Program-made: the position numbers and the translations under genes
Source of the DNA: Lachnospiraceae bacterium
GTDB lineage: Bacteria; Bacillota; Clostridia; Lachnospirales; Lachnospiraceae
Direction of reading: 5' to 3'
DNA: 55,937 bases
Assembly: GCA_017619295.1 (NCBI GenBank)
Contig: JAFZSQ010000020.1
Location: forward strand, 1-55,937
Notes under the pieces: generated by a model
What the model saw: only the letters and a program-made list of their open reading frames with translations
Databases searched by the model: none
Told to the model about the DNA's origin: nothing
Shown here: positions 39,265 to 48,167 of the stretch, piece after piece
Layout of the letters: every line of letters starts with the position of its first letter
How positions within the stretch are numbered: the first letter of the stretch is position 1

Positions 39265-41052
39265 ATGGCAAGAAGAAATACTTATAAAGAAGACGAAATC
39301 TTAGAAACACCATTTGACATACGACATCTCCTTAGGGCTTCCGGATATATCAAAAAGCACGCAGGCAAGATGATTCTGGCCTTCTTCCTTTCGGGAATAG
39401 CAGGAATAGCTGCTCTCTTTGGTCCGAAACTTGTTCAACTGGCTTTGGATGAGGCAATTCCCGCCAAGGATGTTCATATGCTATACAAACTGGTTATATA
39501 CGCCGTGGCTTTTTATGTTATCAGTGTTATTTTCTCAACCATAAGAAGCCGAATCATGGTTAATGTCAGCCAGGACATTATTTACCAGATACGTACAGAT
39601 CTTTTTAAACATCTGCAGAAGCTTCCTTTTCAGTATTACGATGACAGGCCCCACGGTAAAATTCTTGTCCGCGTGGTTAACTACGTAAACTCTGTTTCGG
39701 ACATGTTAAGTAACGGTCTTATAAATGTAATCCTGGAAATCTTCAACCTTATATTTATCGTTGTTTTCATGTTCTTAATCGACGTTAAGTTAAGTTTAGT
39801 TGTTCTTGCAGGCGTACCTATCCTTGCTGTGTTTATGTTCTGGATTAAGAATAAGCAAAGAGTGGCCTGGCAGGCGGTTTCCAACAAGAACTCCAACTTA
39901 AACGCTTACCTTCAGGAGAACATTGTAGGCGCAAGAATTACTCAGATTTTTGCCAGAGAGGACGAAAACGCCGAAATCTTTAAGGAACTTTCCGCAAGAT
40001 GCCGCAAAACCTGGATGAAAGCCGTAAGCTACTCAACCCTTGTATGGCCCGGCATTGACACCATTTCGGTTCTGGTAAGGGCAGCAATTTTCGTTTTCGG
40101 TCTCGTAATCTTTTCGGGAGGTAACGAAACTTTAGGAACCATTGTGGCTGTATCAAGCTATGCTTCAAGATTCTGGCAGCCCATAATGAACCTGGGTAAC
40201 ATCTTTAACAACTTCATCAACAACATGGCTTACCTTGAGAGAATCTTCGAAACAATGGACGAGCCCATTGGAGTTGACGATGCACCCGATGCTGCACTTA
40301 TGAACGATATAAACGGAGAGGTTACTTTCGAAAACGTTTCTTTCTCCTACGAACCGGGTAAGGAAATCCTTCACAATGTTTCCTTTACAGTTAAGCCCGG
40401 CGAAAGTGTTGCGTTAGTTGGTCCCACAGGCGCCGGAAAGAGTACCATAGTAAGCCTGATTTCACGATTCTACAATGTAGACAGCGGAAGAATCCTTATC
40501 GACGGACAGGATATTTCGAAGGTTACGTTGAAATCTCTCCGTTCTCAGATGGGAATAATGCTTCAGGACAGCTTTATTTTCTCGGGAACCATCGAGGACA
40601 ACATCAGATACGGTAAGCTTGACGCCACAGAGACTGAGATAAGGCGCGCAGCCAAAACCGTTTGTGCCCACGACTTCATACGAAACATGTCAAACGGTTA
40701 CCACACTGAAGTTAAGGAGAGAGGTGCTCTTTTATCACAGGGTCAAAAACAGCTTATCTCCTTTGCAAGAACCCTGCTTTCGGATCCTTCAATTCTTGTT
40801 CTTGATGAAGCCACTTCAAGTATCGACGTTCAGACAGAGAAGGCTCTCCAAAAGGGTCTCGATGCAATGCTGGCGGGAAGAACCAGTTTTATCATTGCCC
40901 ACAGGCTCTCAACAATTACGAAATGTGACAAGATTATGTACATAAATGATGGCGGAATCACTGAATGTGGAAGCCATGAGGAACTAATGGCCAAGAAGGG
41001 TGATTACTATCATCTCTACACGGCTCAAATAGAGGGTTTGGAAGTAAGTTAA
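39265..41052 (+). CDS. ABC exporter half-transporter with consensus ATP site
   Basis: 595 residues, same layout as its partner. Walker A GPTGAGKST, Walker B LVLDEATSS with catalytic Glu, switch IIAHRLS with His. Its own signature is altered (LLSQGQKQL). In the heterodimer this gives one good site (this Walker A/B with the partner LSGGQ) and one poor site. SD AAAGGAGGG. Last gene before a LacI-like palindrome and a terminator. Confidence 0.94.
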   Translation: MARRNTYKEDEILETPFDIRHLLRASGYIKKHAGKMILAFFLSGIAGIAALFGPKLVQLALDEAIPAKDVHMLYKLVIYAVAFYVISVIFSTIRSRIMVNVSQDIIYQIRTDLFKHLQKLPFQYYDDRPHGKILVRVVNYVNSVSDMLSNGLINVILEIFNLIFIVVFMFLIDVKLSLVVLAGVPILAVFMFWIKNKQRVAWQAVSNKNSNLNAYLQENIVGARITQIFAREDENAEIFKELSARCRKTWMKAVSYSTLVWPGIDTISVLVRAAIFVFGLVIFSGGNETLGTIVAVSSYASRFWQPIMNLGNIFNNFINNMAYLERIFETMDEPIGVDDAPDAALMNDINGEVTFENVSFSYEPGKEILHNVSFTVKPGESVALVGPTGAGKSTIVSLISRFYNVDSGRILIDGQDISKVTLKSLRSQMGIMLQDSFIFSGTIEDNIRYGKLDATETEIRRAAKTVCAHDFIRNMSNGYHTEVKERGALLSQGQKQLISFARTLLSDPSILVLDEATSSIDVQTEKALQKGLDAMLAGRTSFIIAHRLSTITKCDKIMYINDGGITECGSHEELMAKKGDYYHLYTAQIEGLEVS

Positions 41053-41061
41053 GTAAACAAA

Positions 41062-41079
41062 CTCTTAAACGATTAAGAG
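41062..41079. promoter_or_regulatory. LacI-type operator-like palindrome after the exporter
   Basis: CTCTTAAACGATTAAGAG, 8 of 9 positions paired, same core as the operators of lacI and GH94. It directly abuts the terminator and lies 185 bp upstream of the importer operator, so it could serve as an auxiliary looping site. Confidence 0.55.
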
Positions 41080-41115
41080 AAAAAGGCGGATATCATAGGA
41101 TATTCGCCTTTTTTT
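41080..41115 (+). terminator. Terminator of the ABC exporter operon
   Basis: Stem AAAAGGCGGATATC/GATATTCGCCTTTT with loop ATAG and a long T-run. Confidence 0.93.
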
Positions 41116-41210
41116 ATGTTTTTCACGGTAATTTTCCATAAAAATTTAATTTCGTATTTGTTCAAATCGGCTAAAAATTTTAAATATGCACAAAACTTCT
41201 CTTTTCTAAG

Positions 41211-41239
41211 TTGATTTTAATGTGAAAGTGTTGTATATT
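41211..41239 (+). promoter_or_regulatory. Promoter of the oligosaccharide ABC importer
   Basis: TTGATT at 41211-41216, exact 17-bp spacer, TATATT at 41234-41239. Confidence 0.75.
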
Positions 41240-41246
41240 ATGAGTA

Positions 41247-41260
41247 CGAAATCGATTAAG
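41247..41260 (+). promoter_or_regulatory. LacI-type operator at the importer start site
   Basis: CGAAATCGATTAAG (reverse CTTAATCGATTTCG), 7 bp after the -10, covering the transcription start: the usual place for repression. Confidence 0.75.
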
Positions 41261-41300
41261 AAACATGATAGTTCATTTAGAAGCAACTTAGGAGACAAAT

Positions 41301-42206
41301 ATGAAAGGTTTTTTACATAATACCTGGAAAAACAGGAACCATGTATTAATGGCACTTCCTGCTTTTCTGATTTTGTTCTTTATAATGTATGTTCCCATGA
41401 CAGGTCTTATTCTTGCCTTTAAGAAGTTTGACTACCAGGCAGGAATCTTCGGAAGCCCCTGGGCAGGAATTGAAAACTTCAAGATGCTGGTTGCATCCAA
41501 GAGTAAATTCTTCAGCATTACAAAGAACACAGTTCTTTACTATTTTCTTTTCACAGCAGTTGGAACATTCTTAAATGTTACTCTTGCAATTGCTCTCGAC
41601 AGACTCTTCTTTAAGAAACTTGCCAAGACAATGCAGACAATCATGATTGTTCCTGTATTCATTTCCTACGCAGCAGTTAACTTTATCGCATACGCTTTCA
41701 TCAGTACCGATACCGGTATCATCAATAACACCTTCGGTACAAGCACAAGATTCTATTCAACAGCTGCACTTTGGCCTTGGATCCTGCTTATCATCAAGAT
41801 TTGGAAAGATACCGGTTACGGTTCAGTATTATATATGTCAGTTCTTGCCGGTGTAGACTCTGAGCTTTACGAAGCAGCAGAGATTGACGGTGCCAATAAG
41901 TGGCAGAGCATTTGGCATATCTCAATCCCCAGTTTGATTCCCATGATTACAGTTATGTTACTTCTTTCAGTAGGTAACATCATGAGATCGGACACAGGTC
42001 TTTTCTACCAGGTTACAAGAAACAGCGGAATGCTTTATGATACAACCCAGGTTTTGGATTCTTACATCCTTAACGCAATCATGAAGAGTGCAAACTTCGG
42101 ATTCACTGCAGCTTCATCTTTGTTCCAGTCAGTTATCGGTCTTCTCTTAATGCTCCTTGCAAACTTCACAGTTCGCAAAGTAGCTCCTGAGAACGCATTA
42201 TTCTAA
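41301..42206 (+). CDS. Sugar ABC transporter permease 1 (LplB-like)
   Basis: 301 residues, six helices, with the EAA loop EAAEIDGANKWQSIWHISIPSL that docks the ATPase. It belongs to the LplB/YtcP-type permeases for complex oligosaccharides in Firmicutes. No ATPase gene lies here; such importers often borrow a shared MsmK-type ATPase. First gene of the importer operon behind the LacI-controlled promoter. Cellodextrins are the likely cargo given the GH94 and GH31 neighbours. Confidence 0.93.
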   Translation: MKGFLHNTWKNRNHVLMALPAFLILFFIMYVPMTGLILAFKKFDYQAGIFGSPWAGIENFKMLVASKSKFFSITKNTVLYYFLFTAVGTFLNVTLAIALDRLFFKKLAKTMQTIMIVPVFISYAAVNFIAYAFISTDTGIINNTFGTSTRFYSTAALWPWILLIIKIWKDTGYGSVLYMSVLAGVDSELYEAAEIDGANKWQSIWHISIPSLIPMITVMLLLSVGNIMRSDTGLFYQVTRNSGMLYDTTQVLDSYILNAIMKSANFGFTAASSLFQSVIGLLLMLLANFTVRKVAPENALF

Positions 42207-42219
42207 GGGAGGGACGAAG

Positions 42220-43149
42220 ATGAGTAAGAAAAACAAGAATTTGGATTTAGCCCCTTCAAGACGTGAGAGAAAAGGTTTCGGTCAGTATGTATTGGCCTTT
42301 ATCCTTTTAATATATACACTGTTTTGTTTTTTACCTATTGAACTTGTTTTGGTTTCTGCTTTCGCAGATGAAATGTCCATTACAAATGACGGATTTAGAT
42401 TTATTCCCACTCAGTGGTCAATGAATGGTTTCAATGCCGTTATGAAATATGGTAAACAGCTCTTTGTTTCCTACGGTGTAACCATTTTCATTACAGTAGC
42501 GGGAACTGCATTGGGACTTTTGGTAATGAGCATGTACGCTTACGCAATAAGCCGTCCCGATTTCAGATTATCAAAGTTTTTATCAGTATTCCTGTTGATT
42601 CCTATGCTTTTCAACGGCGGTACACTTTCCGGATACATCGTGTTCACTTCCATGTATGGATTGAAGGACACACTTGCAGTATTGATCCTTCCCTTAATGG
42701 TAACCACCATGAACGTTATCATTTTGAGAACCTATATTGCCAACAGTATCCCTAAGGAGCTGATGGAAGCAGCCAAGATTGACGGTGCAGGAGACTGGAG
42801 AACATTCTTCCAGATTACATTCCCTCTCCTTAAGCCCTCACTTGCGGCAGTAGGTTTCATGATGGCTACAGCATATTGGAACGATTGGCAGAATGCTCTG
42901 ATCTTCATTACATCAGACAGCAAGAAACCCTTACAGCTCCTTCTCATCAGTATCCAGAAGAGTATCGAGTTCCTTTTGAACAACACCAACGTTCCTTCAA
43001 TCGTTAAGGCTGCAATGGGAGGAACAATTCCTCAGTATTCAGCTACAATGGCAACCGTTCTCGTAGTAGTAGGACCTATCGTTATCGTATATCCCTTCTT
43101 CCAGAAGTACTTTATCAAGGGTCTTACAGTAGGTTCGGTAAAAGGTTAA
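42220..43149 (+). CDS. Sugar ABC transporter permease 2 (LplC/YtcP-like)
   Basis: 309 residues, six helices, EAA loop EAAKIDGAGDWRTFFQITFPLL, and C-terminal VVVVGPIVIVYPFFQKYFIKGLTVGSVKG, the standard end of this permease group. SD AAGGGAGGG, 13 nt after permease 1. It forms the heterodimeric channel with it. Confidence 0.94.
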   Translation: MSKKNKNLDLAPSRRERKGFGQYVLAFILLIYTLFCFLPIELVLVSAFADEMSITNDGFRFIPTQWSMNGFNAVMKYGKQLFVSYGVTIFITVAGTALGLLVMSMYAYAISRPDFRLSKFLSVFLLIPMLFNGGTLSGYIVFTSMYGLKDTLAVLILPLMVTTMNVIILRTYIANSIPKELMEAAKIDGAGDWRTFFQITFPLLKPSLAAVGFMMATAYWNDWQNALIFITSDSKKPLQLLLISIQKSIEFLLNNTNVPSIVKAAMGGTIPQYSATMATVLVVVGPIVIVYPFFQKYFIKGLTVGSVKG

Positions 43150-43216
43150 TTCAACGAATGAACCCTTCGTTAACGAAGGTTCAGATAAACTTTTCTTATT
43201 CCAAAAGGAGGATAAC

Positions 43217-44764
43217 ATGAAAAAGAAAGTCGTTTCACTGTTAATGGCAGCTGCCATGACAATGACAATGCTTGCAGGCTGTGGCAGCACAGATGCAGGT
43301 GCAACAACAAGCACAACAGAAACAAAGACTGAGACAGCAGCTACAGAAGATACTGCAGCAGCTACTGAGTCAACAGCATCAGGTGATGTTGTTACCGTAA
43401 GAATGATGAGAAACTGCTTCAACGTAGTTCCTGATTCAGCTAGAACCGCAGAGGTTCAGGACGCTATCAACGCTTACATCGCTGATAAGATCAACGTACA
43501 GATCGAGCTTCAGGACATCAGCTCAAACGAGTACGCTGAAAAAGGTAACCTTGCAATCGCTAACAACGAAGTTGATCTTTTCTGGACAGCTTCATGGCTT
43601 GACACAATCGGCACAAAGCAGCTCTTCGCTGCAAACGCTTGTAAGGACATCACAGATCTCCTTCCCGGCACAGCTCTTTATGATTCAATGGATTCCAAGC
43701 AGTGGGAAGCTTCCAAGTACGCTGGAAAGAACTACTACATCCCTGTTTACAAGGATAACGTAGAAGGCTACAACGTAATGCTTCGTAAGGATCTTGTTGA
43801 CAAGTACGGCGTAGACGTTGCTTCCATCAAGACTCTTAAGGATTTAACACCCGCTCTTGAGGCATTCAGTGCAGAAGGTCTTCCTTACACATACCTTACA
43901 CAGAGAACAGCTATGTTCTATCGTTACTACATCGACAGCTTTGATTTCTTCACAGGTGACTCTGCTTCTTCATGGGTTGCTGTTGACAGAAGCAAAGACG
44001 AAGTAGTTAACACAGTTCTTTCCGACGAGTACAAAGAGTTCGCAACTCTTATGGCTGAGTGGGCAGAGGCTGGATACCTTTCAGAGGATGACGCTACAAA
44101 GACAACAAACGACAACACCATCCAGGGTGACAAGTGGGGCGTTTCATGGTGGACAGATGTTCCCAACAACGCAGAAGCAAACGGACGTTACAACAGAGAA
44201 GTTGTAATGGCTAAGGTTACAAAGAACTACATGCACACAGATTCTTGTCTTGGTTCTTGCTACGCTATCGCTGGTACAGCATCTGACGAAGCAGCTAAGG
44301 CAGCTATCGAGTTCATGGGTCTCCTTTACACAGATAAGAAGCTTGCTGATATGTACGCTTACGGTATCGAAGGAACAGACTTCAACTACGACGCTGATGG
44401 TTACGTAGAGAAGGTTGCTGATGCTTCTTACAACCACTCAATGTGGGAGTCAGCAAACGCTACAGTTGTAACAGCTGAGTCTTCAGCTCCTTACACAGCT
44501 CAGATGTACCTTGACTTCAACAACGGTGCTGAGATTTCATGTGCTAACGGATTCCAGTTCGACAAGACACCTGTTGAGGGTGCTTACACAGCTTGCTGTG
44601 ATGTTATGAACGAGATCGGTTTCGCTCTTGAGAACGGTGCATTCCCTGTTGCTGATGTAGAAGCTAAGATCGCTGAGTACGAAGCAGCTCTTGAGGAAGC
44701 AGGCGTTAACGATGTTATCGCTGAGTTCCAGAGCCAGTACGATGCATGGAAGGCTACTAAGTAA
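43217..44764 (+). CDS. Oligosaccharide-binding lipoprotein (family 1 solute-binding protein, LplA-like)
   Basis: 515 residues. Signal peptide with lipobox LAGC (Cys22), a Thr/Glu/Ala-rich linker to ~60, then a two-lobed binding fold (VRMMRNCFNV, INVQIELQDISSNEYAEKGNLAIANNEVDLFW). Aromatic residues (SSWVAVD, WWTDVP) could stack on sugars. Codon use is strongly biased (ACA, GCT, TTC, AAG), as expected for a very abundant protein. A terminator-like hairpin after it would let it be made in excess over GH31. SD AAAGGAGG. Confidence 0.93.
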   Translation: MKKKVVSLLMAAAMTMTMLAGCGSTDAGATTSTTETKTETAATEDTAAATESTASGDVVTVRMMRNCFNVVPDSARTAEVQDAINAYIADKINVQIELQDISSNEYAEKGNLAIANNEVDLFWTASWLDTIGTKQLFAANACKDITDLLPGTALYDSMDSKQWEASKYAGKNYYIPVYKDNVEGYNVMLRKDLVDKYGVDVASIKTLKDLTPALEAFSAEGLPYTYLTQRTAMFYRYYIDSFDFFTGDSASSWVAVDRSKDEVVNTVLSDEYKEFATLMAEWAEAGYLSEDDATKTTNDNTIQGDKWGVSWWTDVPNNAEANGRYNREVVMAKVTKNYMHTDSCLGSCYAIAGTASDEAAKAAIEFMGLLYTDKKLADMYAYGIEGTDFNYDADGYVEKVADASYNHSMWESANATVVTAESSAPYTAQMYLDFNNGAEISCANGFQFDKTPVEGAYTACCDVMNEIGFALENGAFPVADVEAKIAEYEAALEEAGVNDVIAEFQSQYDAWKATK

Positions 44765-44797
44765 TTTAGTTACCGGACATCAAATTTAAAACTAAAG

Positions 44798-44828
44798 GCC
44801 ATGGCAGGGAAACTTGCCATGGCTTTTT
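44798..44828 (+). terminator. Terminator after the binding-protein gene
   Basis: Stem GCCATGGCA/TGCCATGGC (44798-44806 with 44815-44823) and T5. Probably partial, because no new promoter is evident before GH31, 27 bp further. Confidence 0.8.
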
Positions 44829-44854
44829 AACACCTTAAGGTTTTGGAGGATTTT

Positions 44855-46879
44855 ATGGATTTTATTACCGAAAACAATGCTCTTGTTTTTAAAAGACAAG
44901 GTGAAACCGTTCGTATCGAAAGCTGGGGGAAGGATTCGCTAAGATTCAGAGCCACTATGCTTAAAGATTTTACAGGCAGATGTAACGCCCTTACTGAAAA
45001 GGTTGAAGCCTGCAAAGCAAATATCAGCGTTTTTGATGTGGAATACACAAACGGTGACGGAACAAAAGAAAAAAGAACTCACGCCAAAATTGTCAGCGGA
45101 CGTATCAGTGCCGAAGTCAATTTTGCCGGTGTTATTTCGATTTACAGGGATGATTCTCTGATTCTTCGCGAGTATTTCCGTTCATACGACGGAACGATTT
45201 CCAGAGAGAGCAGATGCCTTAAGATTGTGGGCAGAGAATGGAAAGGAGTTCAGGGCTCCGATAATTTCAAATTTAAACTCCGCTTTGACCCCAATCCAGG
45301 CGAGAGCATTTTCGGAATGGGCCAGTATCAGCAGCAGGACATGAACCTGAAAGGCTGTACTCTTGAATTGGCCCAGAGAAACTCACAGATTTCCGTTCCC
45401 TTCGCTGTTTCAAGTCTTGGATACGGAATGCTTTGGAACAATCCCGGTGTGGGACAGGTTACCTTCGGAAACAACATGACCATATGGGACATGTTCTCAA
45501 TAAAGGAGATGGATTACTGGGTAACCGTTGCAGATACTCCAAAAGAAATCCTCGCTAATTACACAAACGCCACAGGTCATGCAGGAGCCTTCCCTGAGGA
45601 TTTAATGGGTCTTTGGCAGTGTAAACTTCGCTACAGAACCCAGGATGAGGTTTTAAGCATTGCCAGAAAGTATAAAGAGCTTGGAATCCATATAGACCAG
45701 ATAGTAATCGACTTCTTCCACTGGACTTATCAGGGTGATTGGAAGTTTGACACCAAGTACTGGCCCGATCCCAAGGCAATGGTTGATGAGCTTCACGAAA
45801 TGGGTATTAAGGTTATTGTTTCGGTTTGGCCTTCCGTGGATAGAAAAAGCGAAAACTTCTACCCTATGTATGAAAAGGGCCTTTTAATCAGAACTGACAG
45901 AGGCTCCATTGAAACCTATGATTATCAGGGGGACTGCGTTGAAATTGACACATTCAACCCCGAAACCAGACAGTACCTTTGGGATGTCTGCAAAAAGAAT
46001 TACTACGATTACGGAATCGACGGTTTCTGGCTTGATAATTCCGAGCCCGATTACGCCGTTTATGATTTCGATAACTACAGATACTGTGATGGTTCCGCCC
46101 TTGAAATCAGTAACCTTTATCCTCAGTATTACAGCCGTGCTTTCTATGACAACATGGTAAAACAGGGTGTAGAATCTCCTGTAAACCTCCTTCGTTGCGC
46201 CTGGGCAGGAAGCCAGAAATACGGAAACGTTGTATGGTCAGGAGATGTTCCCAGTACTTTCGAAGCCTTTGAAGATCAGCTTCAGTGCGGAATCAACATG
46301 GGCCTCGCCGGAATTCCCTGGTGGACCACTGATATCGGCGGTTTCATGACTGATGACGTATCAGACCCGGATTTCAAACAGCTCCTTGTAAGGTGGTATC
46401 AGTTTGCAGTTTACACCGCAGTCTTCAGACTTCACGGAGACAGAGGTCCCTACAATATTCCTCCCCTTGATACCAGAGACTGGGGTGGCGGATATCTTCA
46501 TACAGGACAGGATAACGAGATGTGGAGTTATGGCGAGGATGTTTTTGCCATAATGAAGAAATACTATGATATCAGAATGGAATTAAAACCTTATATCAAG
46601 AGTCTCTATGATGAAGCCTCAAAGAACGGCTCGCCTTTACTGAGAGTCATGTTCTATGAATTCCCTGACGATAAAGAATGCTACGAGCTTAAGGATCAGT
46701 ACATGTTCGGAGACAGATATCTTGTTGCTCCCATTCTTCACCTTAACGAGTTTGAAAGAGAAGTTTATCTTCCCAAGGGAAGCTGGAAGCTTACAAGCAC
46801 AGGAGAAACCTTTGAAGGCGGCAAGCGCGTAAAGGTTAAAGCTCCGATTGAGTACATGCCGGTTTTTGAAAAACAATAA
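44855..46879 (+). CDS. GH31 alpha-glycosidase (alpha-xylosidase/alpha-glucosidase)
   Basis: 674 residues from the ATG at 44855, 6 nt after TTGGAGGA; an in-frame TTG at 44843 overlaps that site. N-terminal beta-sandwich (~1-230), GH31 barrel with nucleophile Asp394 in GFWLDNSEPD and acid/base Asp464 in VVWSGDVPSTFEAF; C-terminal beta domains. Without signal peptide, it is intracellular. The DNSEP form resembles alpha-xylosidases acting on xyloglucan oligosaccharides, which fits with a glucan importer and cellobiose phosphorylase, but alpha-glucosidase is possible. Confidence 0.93.
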   Translation: MDFITENNALVFKRQGETVRIESWGKDSLRFRATMLKDFTGRCNALTEKVEACKANISVFDVEYTNGDGTKEKRTHAKIVSGRISAEVNFAGVISIYRDDSLILREYFRSYDGTISRESRCLKIVGREWKGVQGSDNFKFKLRFDPNPGESIFGMGQYQQQDMNLKGCTLELAQRNSQISVPFAVSSLGYGMLWNNPGVGQVTFGNNMTIWDMFSIKEMDYWVTVADTPKEILANYTNATGHAGAFPEDLMGLWQCKLRYRTQDEVLSIARKYKELGIHIDQIVIDFFHWTYQGDWKFDTKYWPDPKAMVDELHEMGIKVIVSVWPSVDRKSENFYPMYEKGLLIRTDRGSIETYDYQGDCVEIDTFNPETRQYLWDVCKKNYYDYGIDGFWLDNSEPDYAVYDFDNYRYCDGSALEISNLYPQYYSRAFYDNMVKQGVESPVNLLRCAWAGSQKYGNVVWSGDVPSTFEAFEDQLQCGINMGLAGIPWWTTDIGGFMTDDVSDPDFKQLLVRWYQFAVYTAVFRLHGDRGPYNIPPLDTRDWGGGYLHTGQDNEMWSYGEDVFAIMKKYYDIRMELKPYIKSLYDEASKNGSPLLRVMFYEFPDDKECYELKDQYMFGDRYLVAPILHLNEFEREVYLPKGSWKLTSTGETFEGGKRVKVKAPIEYMPVFEKQ

Positions 46880-46886
46880 TACAAAA

Positions 46887-46915
46887 AAGAGCCCTTTCTC
46901 AGGGCTCTTAATTTT
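46887..46915. terminator. Bidirectional terminator between GH31 and lacI
   Basis: Stem AAGAGCCCT/AGGGCTCTT (46887-46895 with 46901-46909); T-tract on the plus side and A-run (T on the minus strand) on the other. Confidence 0.9.
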
Positions 46916-47922
46916 TATAATTGTTTAACTGTGCTTCCCTCTATTAACTTGCCGGGAACGGTAATTTGTCTCGGAAGCCAAAGAGTAGGATGCTCAATGT
47001 TCTCTATCAGCTGTCTGGCTGCCTCTTCACCCATGAATGTGGCATCCTGCTGGTAGGTTGTGAGCTTGGGTCTTAACATCTGTGAAAGATGAATTCCATC
47101 GTATCCCACAACGCTCATATCATCGGGAATTGACAGACCTGCCTGCTCCAAAATGTTCATTCCGCCGATATAAGAGAAATCATCGGGATAGAAGATACAT
47201 GTGGGTCTATCATTAAGCTCCAAAAGCTTTCTTGTGGCAATTGCAGCGGCTTTGGGATCGTGGTAGTCACCCCTTATTACATACTCGGGTTTAATACCTA
47301 TTCCAAGATCTGCACAGGTCTTATAAAAGCTTGCCATACGCCTTTGTGTAACGGAAGTCTCCTCACCATGAATGTAGGCTATCTTTCTATGACCTTTGCT
47401 GTATACGTATTTAACCAGTTCCTCCATTCCCTTAACGTTATCGGAAACAATGGATGTTCTGTTATTGAAAACATAGTCCAAAGTAACTGTGGGAATTTCG
47501 CTGTTAACAAGCTTAATAACCGCGGGATCTTCAAAGTCAACAGAGGCAATTATTACTCCGTCGCACTGTCTGTATTTGGCATGTTCATAGAAATCCATGC
47601 CTGTGGTTCCTATATCCCTGGAAATAAATGTAATATCATAACCCAGCTTCTCGGCCATGGACTTGGCACTTTCAAGAATTTTGGAGAAATATTCGTGGGC
47701 CAATCCACTCTGAGTCTTATCTACGAACAGCACTCCCACATTCTGGCTTCTGCCGGATTTAAGAGTTCTGGCGGTAGCATTGGGATAATACCCCATTTCT
47801 CTGGCTGTTTTCCTGATAAATTCAGCTGTTTCCTTACCGATGTCGCTGTGTCCGTTAATAGCTTTACTTACCGATGCTCTGGAAACATTGCACCGCTTAG
47901 CTATATCTGCAAGTGTAACCAT
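46915..47922 (-). CDS. LacI-family transcriptional regulator
   Basis: 335 residues. LacI helix-turn-helix and hinge helix occupy ~1-58 (TLADIAKRCNVSRASVSKAINGH, YYPNATARTLKSGRS); a periplasmic-binding-like effector domain follows, with the dimer region QCDGVIIASVDFEDPAV. It sits between the importer/GH31 operon and the GH94 gene, and CG-centred palindromes lie at all three promoters including its own, so it is probably the cellodextrin-responsive repressor. Inducer not known. Confidence 0.94.
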   Translation of the reverse strand: MVTLADIAKRCNVSRASVSKAINGHSDIGKETAEFIRKTAREMGYYPNATARTLKSGRSQNVGVLFVDKTQSGLAHEYFSKILESAKSMAEKLGYDITFISRDIGTTGMDFYEHAKYRQCDGVIIASVDFEDPAVIKLVNSEIPTVTLDYVFNNRTSIVSDNVKGMEELVKYVYSKGHRKIAYIHGEETSVTQRRMASFYKTCADLGIGIKPEYVIRGDYHDPKAAAIATRKLLELNDRPTCIFYPDDFSYIGGMNILEQAGLSIPDDMSVVGYDGIHLSQMLRPKLTTYQQDATFMGEEAARQLIENIEHPTLWLPRQITVPGKLIEGSTVKQL

Positions 47923-47945
47923 CTCTAACCCTTCTGAATTCTTTG

Positions 47946-47959
47946 CTTAATCGTTTTCG
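47946..47959 (-). promoter_or_regulatory. LacI-type operator at its own promoter
   Basis: CTTAATCGTTTTCG, 10 bp downstream of the lacI -10, consistent with autorepression. Confidence 0.7.
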
Positions 47960-47968
47960 CTCTAATTC

Positions 47969-47997
47969 ATTATAAACATGAATTTTAACCCAGTCAA
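47969..47997 (-). promoter_or_regulatory. lacI promoter
   Basis: On the minus strand TTGACT (47997-47992), 17-bp spacer, TATAAT (47974-47969): near-consensus. Confidence 0.85.
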
Positions 47998-48080
47998 TTA
48001 GCTGATTTGCCTAATTCTATCCCTGATTTTAGTAACTTATCACAAATTTACATTTTTTTCGTGGATTTCCAAAAAACATC

Positions 48081-48110
48081 TTTACATTTGCGCATTCTTG
48101 CATCTATAAT
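48081..48110 (+). promoter_or_regulatory. GH94 promoter
   Basis: TTTACA at 48081-48086, 18-bp spacer, TATAAT at 48105-48110. Confidence 0.7.
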
Positions 48111-48121
48111 AAAATCATGAA

Positions 48122-48135
48122 CTTAAACGATTTCG
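48122..48135 (+). promoter_or_regulatory. LacI-type operator at the GH94 promoter
   Basis: CTTAAACGATTTCG beginning 12 bp after the -10, over the expected transcription start. Confidence 0.75.
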
Positions 48136-48167
48136 TAACCGATTATATCACTAAATAGGAGAAGTAT

